From positions 146,551,173 through 146,615,172 of the forward strand of contig NC_133156.1 in NCBI RefSeq assembly GCF_040802235.1: a stretch of 64,000 nt of DNA, written 5' to 3'. The translations under genes were made by a program, and so were the position numbers. How positions within the stretch are numbered: position 1 is the first letter of the stretch; each line of letters opens with the position of its first letter. This document shows, one piece after another, positions 12,099 through 25,300 of the stretch. The notes under the pieces were generated by a model. The model was not told where the DNA came from. It did not search any database and was given only the letters and a program-made list of their open reading frames with translations. This DNA comes from Manis javanica. Taxonomy: Eukaryota; Chordata; Mammalia; Pholidota; Manidae.

Positions 12099-13395
12099 GC
12101 TTTATGTTTTCAAGTAACTATTTGGTCAGAAAAAGGCCCAACATTTACTTAATAATAAAAATCTCTTTGCCAAAACATTATTTTTAGTTAAAATGAAGCA
12201 CAAGGGCATCAGGAGAGTTTTTTGTGTTATTCTAAGCCCATGAGAGACTCTAAATCCCCCAACAATGAGAATACAGTTTCTATGTCAGGGCTCGTGAGGG
12301 GCTGGGGAGGCCTTGTTGGGAAGGTGAGCCGAGAGAAGGCTGGAGGGAGCCAATGACCTAGCCAGGGGGGCCTGCCCACTGCCCAAAGTGGCAGGAGGTG
12401 CATCCACAGGACACACAGCTTCTGGGCACCCCGAGGCCTCCTGCCAGCCAGCACCCTAGTGACTGCAGAGAACCCAAATCCATTTCTTTGTTTCCATTTC
12501 TCTTACGGTCTGTGGCTCTGCAGCAAATTGCATTACTGCCATTTATCTCTGGGGACATTTCATGTGCATCTGCAGTAAGGAATTCTGTTCCAAAATATCG
12601 TTTTGCAACATTGAGGGGTACTTAAAAAAAAAAGTGCCTTAAAAACTTCGTCACACTAAAAGGAAGGAGAAAAGCAAGACGACTGTCTCAGAGTGGAGGC
12701 TGCTCACTGCTGGCTTATGGTGAGGCTAGAGAAGGGGCCTGCCACGTCGCACCTTGGTGCTGCCACTGTGGAGTGACAGGTCCCTTTGGGCAAGCTCCTG
12801 ATGCATGCCCTCTGGTCGCTGCCCTGCTGGTGAAGTCACCCAACAGGCGAGGCCAGAGCCAAGTGCCAGATGCCTTTGGTCCAGGCCTCAGCTGTGCTTC
12901 TGCATCCTTGCCTGCACAACCCCCAAGGGTGAGGGCCCAGGGTTTCCCTGAGGCTGTGACCAGTGCCCCAAGTCTCTCTGATCCAGTGGGATAAGGGACA
13001 GCAGAGATGGGTCATGCCTCTGGGGGGAGAGGGCAACATCAGAAGTGACCATGAGTCAGTTGTTGTAGGGGTTGTGAAATAGTTTGGTCCACAGAGGCCA
13101 TCAAGGATGGCTTGCAAATTCTGGTCCTATGCACACGTGGCTGCATGTAGCCAGAAAAGGTACATCCAAAATCAGAGAAGTGGCCAGCAGTAATCGCCCC
13201 GTTTCACATTCCACCTGGTAGGCAGCATAGTGCTTCAACCTGCATTATTATTAGGTAGCTTACACATTCACTAGGGAAAAAATTCCTAGAGCAAATTAGG
13301 ACAAAAAGATGTAGCGGCAAAATCACAGATAATTCATTTATATAATCCCTAGAGAAAAGCCATCAAAAAGCTTCGAGTCAAAGATGACAATGGAT
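12093..13395 (-). other. SRD5A1: SRD5A1 3' untranslated region (inferred)
   Basis: This is the sequence downstream of the SRD5A1 stop. The first well-placed AATAAA on the minus strand is at 12098-12093, about 1.3 kb after the stop. That agrees with my memory of the human 3' UTR length. The true cleavage site cannot be seen from sequence alone. Confidence 0.5.
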
Positions 13396-16300
13396 TTAAA
13401 ACAAAAATGGAATTATAGTTTTTCTGAACTTCGGATAATCCTCAAATTTTTCAAGGTACCACCTAAAGTAAGGAAAAAAAAATATTAAGAAAAGAAAATA
13501 ATTTTATTACTTAAACATTTAACAGATGCTAAAAAAAGGGACAATATTTTCCATTATAAAGGAATAGTGAGTGTTTTAAAAGTAGTAGTAAAAGCACTGA
13601 CATTTCAGAGACATAGTTTGACTTTGTATCATGAACAATTAAATGTATCTGGTTACATGTATCAGATTACAATGTGTGATACAAACAGTGACCTACATAA
13701 TTCACCCTTATGTCGGCCAAGGAAAACCCCTGACAGGTACCCAAGCTGCTGAGCAGCCACAGGGGGCAGAGTCGGGGAGAGGGGTGGAGCTAAGGGCGTG
13801 CATCTGGAGTAACTGGGGGCTCCAGGGTTTCTCTCCAGTCCCCGGGAAGAACTGTGGCCCCAGACCCAGGGTCTGTGGAAAGGACGTGCAACCACGTGCC
13901 AGCGGACTGAGGGCTCTCGAGCAGACCTGGGCAGATGCAACACGGGCGCTCGCGATTCAGCCCCGTGTGCAGAGCAAAACGGGCGTGGCCAGTCTTTACA
14001 GAAATTACACCCAAACCAGGAACACGCATTTGTTTGGGGTCATAGCCAGTTGGGAAGTGTAGCAACTAAGGGGATGAAATAAAAATTAAAAATGATTTGA
14101 CAAGATGGAGAGAGAGAGAAAAAAAGCAGTTTACAAAAGAATAAAAGAGTGCTAAACTGACTAAAAATCATGAAGCAAAGTGATCAGCTACCTGCTATTA
14201 CAGCAAAAGAACATGACAAGACCAAACTGAGTCAGCAAAACCCTGTCCATTTCAGATTAGCTTAATAGTCCTTCACAAACTGTGATTCATAACATACTAG
14301 ACTGACATGTTTACTTTCACATGCTGTTCCATATACCCCAAAAAACGCAGAGTGAAAAAAATACCGATGTTGGCCAATGGACCTCTGGATCAAGCATGTG
14401 ACCCCCAACATTCATGTTAAAAACCTGAGGCACACGGTGCTGGTGTTAGCAGGTGGGGCCTGTTAGCAGGTGATCAGGTCGTGAACCCTCAGGAATGGGA
14501 CTGGTGCCCTGATGAAGAAGCCCCAGGGAGCTCCTCCCTCCTTCTGCCCTGTGAGGAGGCAGAGGTGGTACCATCTGCAACCCAGAAGGGGCTCTCACCA
14601 GAACCCGAGCACACTGGCCCCCTGATCTCTGACTCCTGCCTTCAGAACCGCTAGGAATAAATGTCTGCTGTTTGTAAGCCACCCAGTTTGCATTGTTTAT
14701 CATTGTAGCAGCCCAAACAGACCAAAACAGCTTGCTAGGGACTCAGGACGTGGACCATGAGCAGGCTTCTCGGCACTTTCCCGTGAGTCTGTGGCATCAG
14801 ATGCAGCTCACAGACAGGCAGGGGTCAGTGCCTGTCCCTAGAAACTGCCTGTGAGGAGGGACACACTGGCCTCAGAAGGGAAGAAGTGGACACAGAGAAC
14901 AGCTTAATATCAGCAGAAACAGGACAGCCATGCCCAAGCACAATATGGGGGACTGTCTGAAGTGTTAGGCAGCAGGGCGGGATTCCTCATGACGTCAGGA
15001 AGAACCTTTATGAGGTCAGAGTTTCTCACCCAACAGAGCTATGCCCAACAAATATGTTAACTTTACTTCACAGAAGCCACTATATAGGAATAAAATATAC
15101 TTTGTTAAATAGAATAAATCTTTCTCATTCATTTAATCATTGAGATTACAAATGTACCTCAAGAAATTTTATCTTAATATTTATAAAATGTGTGTACAGA
15201 TAAATATTTGTAAAAGGGCAATCAGTATGATTCCTATTATTTTTTCACTCATTTTTCTATCTCTAGAGTCAAAGTGGTCACTCATGACACTGACCACAGC
15301 TCGGTATCAGCTTTTTGTCTTGATTTTATTATCATGGAGTGTGAACAGTGTCCCACTGCCTTTTGTTTCAAAGTGAGATAACCCCTAACCAATAGATGCC
15401 CCCTGCATTTAAATTATACTAAATCTGAGATAATTCTCCAAAGCAGTTATTGCTTTTTCTGGCTTACAAACAGCTTAGTATTCCCAAATTTCCCTCACAG
15501 CAGTCTTCCTTTGGTGCAGACAGATCCTGGAGAGCTGAGGAAACACTTGCCAAGTGGTCACAAATCTTGCTTTTTGTCATCAAGTCTGATGAACAGGCTG
15601 TGAGACAAGAAGTATTTCATAAGCATATTCTACTGTGTACTTGTCTAATCTTTGAACCCACTGCAGTCACAGCGCCCTGAAGACACACTGAATTCACTTT
15701 TTAAAAGTGACATTAACCTTGAATAGTAAGCTTTGCAATATTTTTTTATTTCAACAGAATCCCTCCTCAAAGGCTGTCCTCCAACTCCCAGTGTAGAGGC
15801 GTGAGTAAGTACACGTCCATACTCAGCTATCAGATCACGGTGAGCAGCTCAAGCCATGTGGCCAGTACACTGCTCCACTAAGCAGGGGCCAGAGGCTGGC
15901 GCTCCCCATCCCAACAAAAGCAGTCTAGGCCCAAGCCCGAGCCCCCTGCTTAACATTTAACCTGACCCAGCAGTGAAATCTCAGAGGCTCAGAATGGGTG
16001 GGGCAATCGCCAGTACAGACTGTGCATCCGTGACTCCCCACAGCCACCCTGTTCTGCAGGTTTGCAGGGTTTGGAACTTGTTTTGCCAGTATACACTGGG
16101 ATTTGGCAACTCAAATTAGTATTAACATTTCAAGTCTGATCTGAAAACTGTTACATTGAGGTCAGAGAATAAATTAAAGATATACAAGTGTTTTTGAAAC
16201 CTACTGGTGATGATGCTGGGCTATGCTGAATAAGCTGCAGGCTGTGAACAGAGCGAAAGCCCCGGCCTGGGGGGACCAGCTGGCAAGGGCGAAGCCACAC

Positions 16301-19300
16301 CACTCCACGACCTCACCGAAGTAGTTGGCTGCGGTTACATATTCAAACAAGCCTCCTGGGGGAGAACAAAGACCAAACAGTGCATTTACTGCAAAATGAT
16401 GCCTAAGGACTTCAGAAGACAGGTGGGTACTTACTTGGAGAACAGATTCAACTCTGGAAAAATGCAGAGCCCAGTGGCCACTCCAAGGGCCAAATTCAGG
16501 GCCGCCATGCACTTTCCAGTTCTACCCAAGTGTTTTACCTACTGAGTTGATTTTTAGAAGCTCTACTGCTTTCTATCTTACCTCTGTTTAGTTCTTTTTA
16601 TAGTATATCACTTCTTTTCTCACAATTTCAATCTCTTTTTATTTTTTTAGACATGCAAGTATTCACTGTGTAACTGTTTCTATTAAGTCTAAGATCTGGA
16701 ATCTCAAGTTTTATTTTGCTCTTACTTGTGGTGCCTATTTCCTCCCAAGTTCTGCAACTTTCGAGTATGGCTCTTATTCTGTGGCATGTGGTCTGAGGCC
16801 TGAAGTGAAGATTAGTCCCTCTGGGGTCTGGGCTTGTGCTGGCTGGGTGTGTGGGGGCAGCACCCCCTACCTTGTGGGTCCTAATTCAGGGTTTGAGGTC
16901 TTTCAGACCATCCACGTGGTGCACAATTGGGCTATGAACTAGCATAAGGGCAGCTGGTTACAGACCTTTAAAAGATGTGTTCTGGACTCAATCACTGGCT
17001 TATTTAGGCTCTGCCTACTGAAGTTACCTCTTTTCTTGATATCACACTGACACATTTAAAAATATTTTTAAGAAATTACACTCATCATTTTAAACTATTT
17101 TTAGGGGGGGTCAGTCAAGGTTTCTACTCTATTATTTTGTAGAAATGAAGTATTGGACACCCCTTGTAAACCACAAATTCTTTCTCATAGTCTTTCCAAA
17201 CACATATATAACCAGAGTTTACTTTCTACCTAATAAACATTCAGTTAGCCAGAATTATTCCTTTTATTATTCTAATAAAGCAATTATCATAGCAACTGCT
17301 ATTAATAATAATGACTCACACTGAAAACTTGCAGCTAATAATACTGTATTTCAGTTTTTAGATCTGGCAAAACTGAAATAGCAAGGCATCAAGCAATCCA
17401 AGTTCAGAATAAATTATCCATTTTTAGTACATACCCCGTGGTATTTTATATCCATTCTCCCCTGGTTTCCTGAGATTCCTTAGGATATGATCTGAATGGA
17501 TGTTTATCAGAGTACCTATTAACCATAAGACAAAACCTAAAGAAAATACATAAGAGTATTATGGTTGATAAATTACAAAATTTACAAAACCAAGCCTTGA
17601 TGAATAATGCTATAATCCTTCATATTGTCACAATTTGTATAACATAATTAGCCATATTTGATGTAAAAATCATTACAGCAAATATTATCTTTCATTTGGA
17701 AAGATAATTTGTAAGTACTGCTTTCAGGTATGCTAAATAGGGCTTTGTTTATCAAGTAATACTAATAAATTACCTAATCCTTTGAGAATACTTGGACCTG
17801 ATAACCACATCTACATTTTTAGGGTAACTAGTATGATTAGAAAAAATAAGACTTTTGCATAAGGCTCGTAAGAAATGCTATTACCATCAGTGAGTCAGCC
17901 CACAAGATTTACCTACCCTCACAAAAAGGATGAGGCATCTGTGGAGCGAGACTACCCTCTCCATTGGCGGATGGGAGGGGAAATCCCAGCACATGCTCTC
18001 ATCATTAGGGGCATGCAGGCCCTTTGGGAGATGCTGGCTCCTTAAAGTCCCCCTTTGGTCTTCTTCTTTGTTTACCACTTCATTTGGACAGCTTCCTGCA
18101 CACCCATGGCTCCCCCACCCCAGTGTCCCACTCACTCAGCCATCAGCATTCCTGGGTCTGCTCACCAGCCTCAGAGCCCAAGAAAATCTCCCGACAGCGG
18201 GCTGCATGGCCCTTCATATTTATTCCATAGCATCCTGAATGCTTTCTTTCCCATTCTAAGTCTTCACTTAAAGGAGACTTAATCACAGCATGTCAATTCA
18301 TCCAACAAGAAAAGGCCAAATGCCAAGAGTTTTATAAAAGGAATGCCTTGGTTTGATAAAGAGTGAATTTGATTGTCTTATTAGAAAAATGTGAAAGGCG
18401 GATGGTGCTTAATGGTGGCATTCAATTCAGTATCAAAGAAACGAGCCCGTGGAGTAACACCATTGTTAACTATTCATGTTATCCCAGTGGCATTAACATT
18501 TTTCACTGTGCGAACAAGGACACATAAAGCATTCGGGCTTCAAGATTTCTTCCTTCTGACCTCATCACTGTGGACAGCTTTCTTCCTCAACAGTTTAGAC
18601 CAACTTCTGTAATGTTTTATAAGTCATCTATTGGATCCATAAATTTATAGCTGACTCACTACCTTACTTGCATTTCAGTATGTCACCTCTAAGTGATTTG
18701 GTCCCCAATTTAAGGTTCCAGAATCACATTTTCAAAATTCAGTGTTCCTCTTTTTTAAGAGACAAGCTCCCTTTATTGCCTAGAATGGAAAGAAAAATAG
18801 TACTTGTGCTTAACTAAACTAGACATTGGATTCCAATTTAGGGATCTTAAAATCTTTGTATCAAATCTCAGGTTAACCACTTTTATTGCTCTGGAAAACT
18901 TTTGTTAGGGTATTACTATTACTTGCTGAGCTCTTCATGGTAACTAATGCCAGTATAACTAACTAGTCATGTCATATCCTTTTCTCTCCTTAACAAAAAC
19001 TATAAACTCTAGGAATTAAATCTATATTTTAAAGTAGCTTAGTATGTTTCCCACTTCACATTTTTTCCATATTTAATTCCTTCTGTTCCACTGTAGAGAA
19101 GTCAAGAGGTTTGTATACACTGTATTGGTGTCTTCAACTTCAGACCACCTTCAAGGCTACATGCAGTACAGTCTATCTGCAGAAATGACTCCTAAGTTCA
19201 CATATCAAAACAATTCCTTATTTTGTCATTGTTCATCAAAAATATCCAAGCAACTCCTCATAAAATGATTTCTATGAGAATCTCAAATAAATGTTTCATG

Positions 19301-22300
19301 CCAAATCCCTTGCTTAATAAAAAACAAACCCTTCCTCTCTCTTGTCCCTTGCTGCCCTGAGATTACATACTTTTGAGATTACAAATTTTTAACACTTGGA
19401 AATACCTTTGATTGCTAGTGTTTTATTTTTGTTTTGCTCAGAACTTGTAAGGTTATATTTAGAATCTGAAAATATATACTAATTTACATTAACTGGTAAA
19501 GATTTAAAACACTAAAAGACTTCACAAAAGTAAATGTTTATTCATGTATTATCATAAAAGCTGAAAAATGAGCCAGTTTGACGACTTCTCATGTTCCAGA
19601 AGACATGCAGGATGTTAAACGGCTCTCAGACTCCATGGCCATTTAGTGCTCAAATCTCCCCAGCCCCCACCTTCTGCTCACTCTGCGCAGCCTGTTGCTA
19701 TTTTGAGGCTTGCCTTAAGAACAGGTATGTGCACTTCCAGGGCCTGAGTGGATGGGGTCACTGGGTGGCCGCACCACCTCCCGCTGCCGGGACAGCATGA
19801 CTCTCCCTCTGGTGCTGCGCCCCTGCCGTTAGGCCACCGACCATCACAGACTCTTCTCTCGGGGCTTTCTAATGGCAATGACTGGAACCTGAATATCAAA
19901 GCTTTGATTGCAACCATAGAGCGCACCACCAAGGACACTCACCTGCTAGGAATCGGGGGTCAGTGACCCAGTCATCAGCATACACTGCACACTGGCTCAA
20001 GTATCTGCTTTGCAAGTAGCCGTTATAGGTACAGAACGTGAATGCCACTATACATGTTCTCACTGGTGTTGGCTTTCCTCCTCGGATCAGAAATGGGAAA
20101 ATTAAGGACCTTAATATAAAAAGAAACAAACAAAAAACAAGTTAAAGGATATCATTTCTACAATTCTCTTTTGAGTGTCTTGACATTTTAATCTTGCATC
20201 CTTAGACAAAGGTCTTTCAGTAATTAACACTCATACTGATTAACTCTGCTAAAATCAGAATTTCTAGATAATTAACCATGTTCCAATAATGTACATTACA
20301 GTGCACAAATTCAGGATTCTGATTATACAGAATGTGAAACACACTGAGGCAGAGAACACAGAAGGCTTCAAGCTCTCAAAAATCCCATATTTGATTCCTT
20401 CTGTTCCACTGTAGAGAAGTCAAGAGGTTTGTATACACTGTATTGGTGTCTTCAACTCCAGACCACCTTCAAGGATACATGCAGTACAGTCTATCTGCAA
20501 AAATGACTCTTAAGTTCACATACCAAAATGATTACTTATTTTGTCATTGTTCATCAAAAATATCCAAGTAACCTGTTTTAGTTGGAGCAACGCAGTCCAC
20601 CAGCATCATGATGGTCCTCACTCGCTGAGCCGGTCACCTGCAAGGCCTCCCACTATCTATACAGCAGACACTGGTACATCTTTCCAGAGGATGTGATTAA
20701 GACTCAGAGCAGTTATGTCATCTGCTCAAGGTCAGAGGGCTAGGGAGCGGCCAAGTTTAAGTGTAACTGGTTAATTCAAAGGTCATATTCTCCTGTTCTA
20801 ACAAGCTCCCTTAGGTGCACACTCCGAGAAGTTGAAAGTTAGAGAATGCAAGGACAAGAAATTAGAAACTTAAGAAAAGAGGATGCACAATTTTACTGTT
20901 TGAATATTCTCTTAGTTAGCGTATAATATATTTCAAGCAAGGACATCACTATATACCCTACAGATCTTAAGAGGATAGTCAAACTATGACCAACGACTTA
21001 CGCCAATAAATTTAAACTGGATGGCACAGACAAAATCCTTAAAACACACAGGTGACTAAAACTGACCCAGACAGATAACAACTTGAATAGCCCTGTTAAT
21101 GCAGAAGTTGTACTTAGACTTATGAAATTCTAGGAAAGGTATCAGCCCCCAGCAAGTTCACTGTGGATTCAGTGTGGCCAAAGAAAATGACAGTAGAATA
21201 TTCTTGGGATGAAAGGTTATACCCAACTTTATTTCCACAGTGGCAGGTCCATCATAAAATCTCATTCACTCAGAGCGAGTCTGCATGCAGCAAGCCGGTC
21301 CCGTACTCTGGGCCTCTCTGCCTGCAGTCATCCCACACAGCCATCCTCTGGGCCTCTATCCTAGGGGCTGCCACCACTCCAGCCTCTGCTCTGCTCTCCT
21401 GCAGCCTTGCAGCCCTGCCACCATGTTGCCCAGAGCACTGAGTGGAGCTCTTTACATAGAGTCAATAGTGATGTATTGCCCACACATGTGTAGTGAGCTG
21501 GCCAACAAGGGCCAGGTGAGAATCTTGGCCACAGGAACTTCCCTTTTATCCACAAAAGGCAAAACTAAGAGTCAGGGGAGGGGATAAACGGCACAAGGGA
21601 TATTTAAGAGGATGTACAACTGTTCTGTATTGACAGTTGTGATGACACAACCACACATAATCACCAAAACTGTAGACTTATAGTGAGTGAATTTTACTGA
21701 ATGTAAAACAGGAAAAATGTGGAATTTGTTTCCATTCTGGCCTTCCACATCTCTGTGAAAACCTCTATGTGTAAACACAATTCATCCTTAACAGTAACAG
21801 CATGATCACAGTAAGCCATCGTCAACGGTATCATCTTGTTCAGGCTGGGTCCCCAAGGATGACTTTGTACTGGTTTAAGGCAAAGTGCTTGCTGGATACT
21901 AAGCATCCATTTGGCTCTCATGTCATCAGTGAGGTAGTTATTCACCTGTAAGCTACAGTGTTGACAAGCACCTTGGAAAGAATAGGGATTCTCAGCTATT
22001 TCTTTCTTTATTGTGGGAACATGAATCATGCTTGGGTAGACAGTTGTTGGGACAGGGGTCTGATATTTGGGATACAAGCTCACTGCCAATGACTGTGCTG
22101 CAAGAACAGGATTTGGGGCTGTTGACCTGAACAAAATCCATGCTAAATTAAACAAAGGATAATAGGAATGCAGAATCAAAAGGATAATTCAAGGCAACTT
22201 GAAATACACAGAACAGATACTAAAAGAAAACGGTCCAAGGGAGACTTTTGGACTAGATGTTACAAATTCCCAAATTACAGATGAAAAGTTAAAGAAGCAA

Positions 22301-25300
22301 TGCTGAGGAAATATTTTGCAAGTATAGTAGACACTTCCCCCGTGAATACGAGAGTCATGGACAGCAAACTTGTGGTGGACTTCTCCCAACTCAGTTTTAA
22401 GTCCAGGGATGAATTCTGAACACCCAGCAAACACTGGCTGGCGCCTTGTAAAGGTGAAACTAAAACCTCCCCTTGTTGCTGTCGTCTGGTTCATCTATCT
22501 CACCCTTTGCCTTCTCTGTCCCTAATGTTCTATGCCTGTGACTGCAACATGAGTCTAGATCAGGTGTCAGCCAAGATGGCCCCTGAGCCGAATCTAGTCC
22601 CCATCTACTTTTTTTTTTTGAGAGGGCATCTCTCATATTTATTGATCAAATGGTTGTTAACAACAATAAAATTCAGTATAGGGGGGTCAATGCTCAATGT
22701 ACAATCATTAATCCATCTCAAGCCTAATTCTCGTCAGTCTCCAATCTTCTGAAGCATAACAAGTTCTTACATGGTGAACGAATTCTTACATAGTGAATAA
22801 ATTCTTACATGGTGAACAGTACAAGGGCATTCATCACAGAAACTTTCGGTTTTGATCACGCATTATGACCTATAAACAATCAGGTCAAATATGAATATTC
22901 GTTTGATTTTTGTACTTGATTTATATGTTGATCCCACATTTCTCCCTCTATTATTATTATTATTTCCCATCTACTTTTGTAGTCTGGGCTAAGGATGGTT
23001 TTTACATATTTAAATGGTGAGGGGTGAAGGAAGGATTAAAAGAATATTTCGTGACACATGAAAATTATGTGAAATTCAGACTTCAGTGTCCATGAACAAG
23101 GCAGTAGTGGAGCACAGGCACAGTCACTTGTTACATATTGCTGGTGGCTGCCCCCCACCTAGAGCAGGTGAGGCAGTCTGTATGAAGTGATCTTGCCTGC
23201 TTGCGCTGCTGCTCGGCGCGCTGCAAATCACATGGGTGTTGGGAGTGCTGCGCGCACCATGGTACCACATGTCAGTTTATTTTGTTATCAGTGCATACTC
23301 ATCATGTCAGAACAAGGCTGGTGGACTCTTCCCACTCCAAAGGTAAAGCGGAGTGGGGGCTGTTTGGTTACCACTTCGGATGGCAAAGCATCTTTGGTGT
23401 GCAGCGACTCTGTACCTGTGCCCCAGGTTACAACCGTGGTTGGCACTACCAGACCCAGCAGCCACCACAATAAATATCCCCAACTCACTGGGAAGCAACA
23501 GTTAGAAAAACTGGAGTTTCTACAACAGAATCTCACCTCACAATTTCTTTACACAACAAGTGAAAATGAGACAACCTCAGCAAGTAACCCAGTGGCTCAC
23601 GGTGTCAGGAGGGCCGTGTCTCAGCAGTAAGTTAGGGGATTGGCCAAATGAGATCGCAGCAACTTGTTTATTCACGCAGTATTGATTTGTTTCACATGAT
23701 TAGCCTTCCAGTGAGAACAGCTGCTTGAGTCAGGACCCCAGGAACCAGGTGACTAGGAGTTAAAAAACAGTTAAAAAACAAAGCAAACGTCCAGCAAGCA
23801 GTCTTCCTGAACTCTGTGTGGACTCACAGGTGCAGATGTTACTGCTCAGGGGTGGTGTTCCTGAGGAGCTGATTCCAAGGTTGAAGTCCCTGAAGAACCA
23901 GGCTCTTTAAAGAGTCTGTATGGATGACAGGCAGGAGTACTTCCAAGGAAGGTAAGAAAACAGTTCACCCCAAGTGGAATCTACCAAGATGTCTGTCTTG
24001 CCAATGGGTTTCAGCCCTGGGCAAATTCGCTGTGGATTCAATGTGACCAAAGAAATGACAGCAAAACATTCTCGGGGTGAAAGGGTTATACCCAACTTTA
24101 TTTCCAGGTGGCAGGTCAGTCACTAGAATCCCATTCACTCAGAGTGAGTCTGCATGCAGTAAGCTGGTCTCTGCCTCTGGGCCCCTCTGTCCACACAGCC
24201 GTCCTCCGGGCCTCTCTGCCTGCACAGTCATCCCACACAGCTGTCCTCTGGGCCTCTGTCCTCAGTGCTGCCACCCCTCCAGCCTCTGCTTTGCTCTCCT
24301 GCAGCCTTGCAGCCCTGCCAGTGTCATGCCCAGAGCACTGGGTGGAAGGAACTCTTTTTAGAGTCAACAGCCATGTATTGCCCACAGGTGTGCAGTGAGC
24401 TAGTCAAACAGGGCCAGGTGAGAATCTTGGCCAGAGGAACTCCATTTTATCCACAATGTCCTAATTGTCTGTGTGGGATGGCTGTGCAGAGAGGCCCGGA
24501 GGATGTCTGTACGGGACAGCTGTGCGGGATGATTGTGTGGACAGAGGGGCCCAGAGGCACCAGCTTGCTGCATGCAGACTTGCTCTGAGTGAGTGGGATT
24601 TTAGTGACTGACCTGCCACCTGGAAATAAAGTTGGGTATAACCCTTTCACCCCAAGAATGTTTTACTGTCAGTTTCTTTGGTCACATTGAATCCACAGCG
24701 AACTTGCCTGGGGCTGAAACCCATTGGTAAGACAAGAGCCAAGACTGAATTTTTTCTCAATGAGAAAAACTGCCCTAAACCACTATTGTTAAAATTTAAA
24801 GGGCTTTGGAAGTAAGCTTTTGCTGCACACTTGGTAGTGTCTCTTAGTGAATTCAACCTAAAATTATAAAGCAAAATTTCACTTACATGCAAAACTTTCT
24901 CTGTTACTTCGACAACTGACATCTGAATCACGAGTCATGTCAAACTGCTTTATATACTTCCTGTGTTAAAATTTTCAGCAAAGATGTCTACTCTCACATG
25001 AGTTCATATAGATATAATTTCTAAGCTCACACTACAGTCAGTCCCACCAGGGCTTTCTGAACCTTAACTTTCAGATTTCAAAATCTATTTAATTGTGTCA
25101 TTGAGGAGTTGCCACCTAGTCTTCAACTATTGAGCTACAATATAATGATGTGCTAGAAAGCAGATACCAAGAGAAGACTCTAATAGGATTCCATAAATGC
25201 CATTCAGGCAATGTATATGCTAAACTGAAATCATAAACTTGTAGACTGATACCAATATTCAGCAGTACCTATATGCGTGAAAAGATGTCTTTGAAGACAA

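Noticed and set aside
23200-23630. Possible processed pseudogene around a 147-codon frame
   Set aside because: No recognisable protein, no poly(A) tail and no target duplication were found.
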